A stretch of 6,899 nucleotides of DNA, taken from Thermococcus sp. (GTDB lineage: Archaea; Methanobacteriota_B; Thermococci; Thermococcales; Thermococcaceae). A program made the translations under genes and the position numbers. The notes below the pieces were generated by a model. It saw only the letters and a list, made by a program, of their open reading frames with translations, ran no database searches and was not told the DNA's origin. Positions 5,856 to 6,899 of the stretch are shown one piece after another. Location of the stretch: assembly GCA_021160985.1 (NCBI GenBank), contig JAGHBN010000020.1:1-6899 (forward strand), given 5' to 3'. Every line of letters starts with the position of its first letter. Position 1 is the stretch's first letter.

Positions 5856-6899
5856 ATGAAAGTAAGCAAGTGGAGCGAGAGACTCTTTGGAACACCCCTG
5901 TTCGATCCGGTCGTCACGACTTCGTTCCTATTCCCGCTCCTGTACCTGGTGGCTTTCCTGATAATCCCAGTGCTGGCAATGCTCGCGATAGCCTTCCAGT
6001 ACAACGGGCATTTTTCACTCCACTGGTTCACCAGTCTGGCCTCGGACTACTACATCCACTTCCATCCGGAGGGAGAGTTCTACAAGCTCATAACCATGCA
6101 AAACGGCGAGCAGGCATACTACATCCAGGGCTGGGACTTCGGTGTCATACTGAACTCCCTGCTGGTCTCAATAAGCGTCATGATCCTCACGACGATTCTT
6201 GGAACGGTCTTTGCCTTTGTCATGGCCCGTTATGACTTCCCCGGCAAGGACATCGTTAGAATCCTGCTCTTTGTGCCGCTCCTCGTCACGCCATTCGTCA
6301 ACGTCTTCATTGTCAAGAAGATGTTTCTTCCCAACGGACTCATCAACTGGATTTTCCACGACATCCTGCATGTATTTCCCCACCCGATATGGATTGACGG
6401 GCTCGTCGGCGTTATTGTCGCACAGACCTTGACCTACTACCCGATAGTGTACCTCAACGCCTACGCGAGCTTTATCAACATCGACCCGACACTTGAAGAG
6501 CAGGCAGAGAACCTGGGGAGCGGAGGGCTTCACCTCTTCAGAACGGTCACCTTTCCGCTGGCCCTGCCGGGAATAGCTGCGGGAGCTACCCTCGTTGGAA
6601 TATTCAGCCTGGAGGATCTTGCGGCGCCGATTGTCTTCCAGGGCAATGGGCTTGCGAGAAAACTTATGTCCTTCCAGATTTACAGCGCCTTTACGAGCGG
6701 GTTCAACGTCGGCAGCCCGCAGCTTGCGGCACTTGCCCTAGTAATGCTCGGTATAGCCGTGCTGATGTTCCTCGGAATCAGAAAGTACGTCAGCCTGCGC
6801 CAGTACGCGATGCTCAGCAAAGGCGGAAGGTGGAAGCCGCGCGTGGCCAAGCCCAAGCCCTGGCAGGCGTTCCTGATATACTTCGTCGTCCTTCCGGTA
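5856..6899 (+). CDS. ABC transporter permease (ferric-iron/thiamine type, likely fused two-domain), 3' end outside window
   Basis: The membrane channel subunit for the importer whose binding protein lies just upstream. The frame is open from the ATG at 5856 to the window edge (348 codons). The start was chosen for the GGAGGT at 5841-5846; the ATG at 5849 is in another frame. Predicted membrane segments are at about 21-47, 96-124, 134-153, 182-205, 238-260 and 289-308. The EAA loop that docks the ATPase is EQAENLG (215-221) continuing to FPLALP (233-238), in the right place before segment five. After segment six a basic cytoplasmic linker (309-337) leads into a new hydrophobic stretch, FLIYFVVLPV. 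This indicates a second permease domain beyond the edge, as in FbpB/ThiP-type fused permeases. The loop between segments one and two (about 48-95) is long and rich in Tyr, His and Trp. The partner ATPase is not in the window. Confidence 0.92.
   Translation, partial: MKVSKWSERLFGTPLFDPVVTTSFLFPLLYLVAFLIIPVLAMLAIAFQYNGHFSLHWFTSLASDYYIHFHPEGEFYKLITMQNGEQAYYIQGWDFGVILNSLLVSISVMILTTILGTVFAFVMARYDFPGKDIVRILLFVPLLVTPFVNVFIVKKMFLPNGLINWIFHDILHVFPHPIWIDGLVGVIVAQTLTYYPIVYLNAYASFINIDPTLEEQAENLGSGGLHLFRTVTFPLALPGIAAGATLVGIFSLEDLAAPIVFQGNGLARKLMSFQIYSAFTSGFNVGSPQLAALALVMLGIAVLMFLGIRKYVSLRQYAMLSKGGRWKPRVAKPKPWQAFLIYFVVLPV

Noticed and set aside
5816..6235. Plus-strand frame of 139 codons starting GTG near the predicted permease transcript start
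   Set aside because: It overlaps the permease in another frame and its product is low-complexity and unlike any membrane protein; the permease frame has transmembrane segments and the EAA loop.

Overview
The window looks like a chromosomal segment of a hyperthermophilic archaeon of the Thermococcales, most likely a fairly GC-rich Thermococcus. The evidence is an archaeal-type tyrosyl-tRNA synthetase, a C-terminal CGP-CTERM surface tripartite tail (a domain known mainly from Thermococcaceae), GGTGAT/GGTGG Shine-Dalgarno sites close to the start codons, TATA-type promoters, and T-run terminators. No RNA gene, insertion sequence, CRISPR array or integration site was seen, and no stretch over 300 bases lacks a gene.

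Left part, minus strand (1-2998): three genes read leftward, tyrS (tyrosyl-tRNA synthetase), an Lrp/AsnC-family regulator, and a large Ski2-like superfamily 2 helicase with an N-terminal four-cysteine zinc-binding motif. Gaps are about 20-30 bp, so they probably form one transcription unit driven from the tyrS promoter. The helicase gene runs off the left edge and is interrupted by an apparent one-base deletion near 248-249. The reading frame downstream of it continues the helicase (motif III, then the start of helicase domain 2), so this is either a sequencing error or a recent inactivation.

Centre (2999-3121): a short divergent promoter region serves tyrS leftward and a secreted-protein gene rightward.

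Right part, plus strand (3122-6899): a secreted protein with a signal peptide, a GATase-like domain and a CGP-CTERM anchor; then a lipoprotein substrate-binding protein of an ABC importer; then the first 348 residues of its membrane permease, which runs off the right edge and appears to be a fused two-domain permease of the ferric-iron/thiamine/polyamine class. Each of these three genes has its own TATA-type promoter, and T-runs follow the first two. They are therefore a cluster of separately tunable units rather than one tight operon. The binding protein and permease should work together at the cell envelope with an ATPase not seen here. A role for the CGP-CTERM protein in the same uptake system is only suggested by position.

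Most of the window is ordinary. The points most worth checking are the helicase frameshift, the unassigned CGP-CTERM protein beside an ABC importer, the long C-terminal extension of the binding protein, the inserted extracellular loop of the permease, and the palindromic promoter elements.
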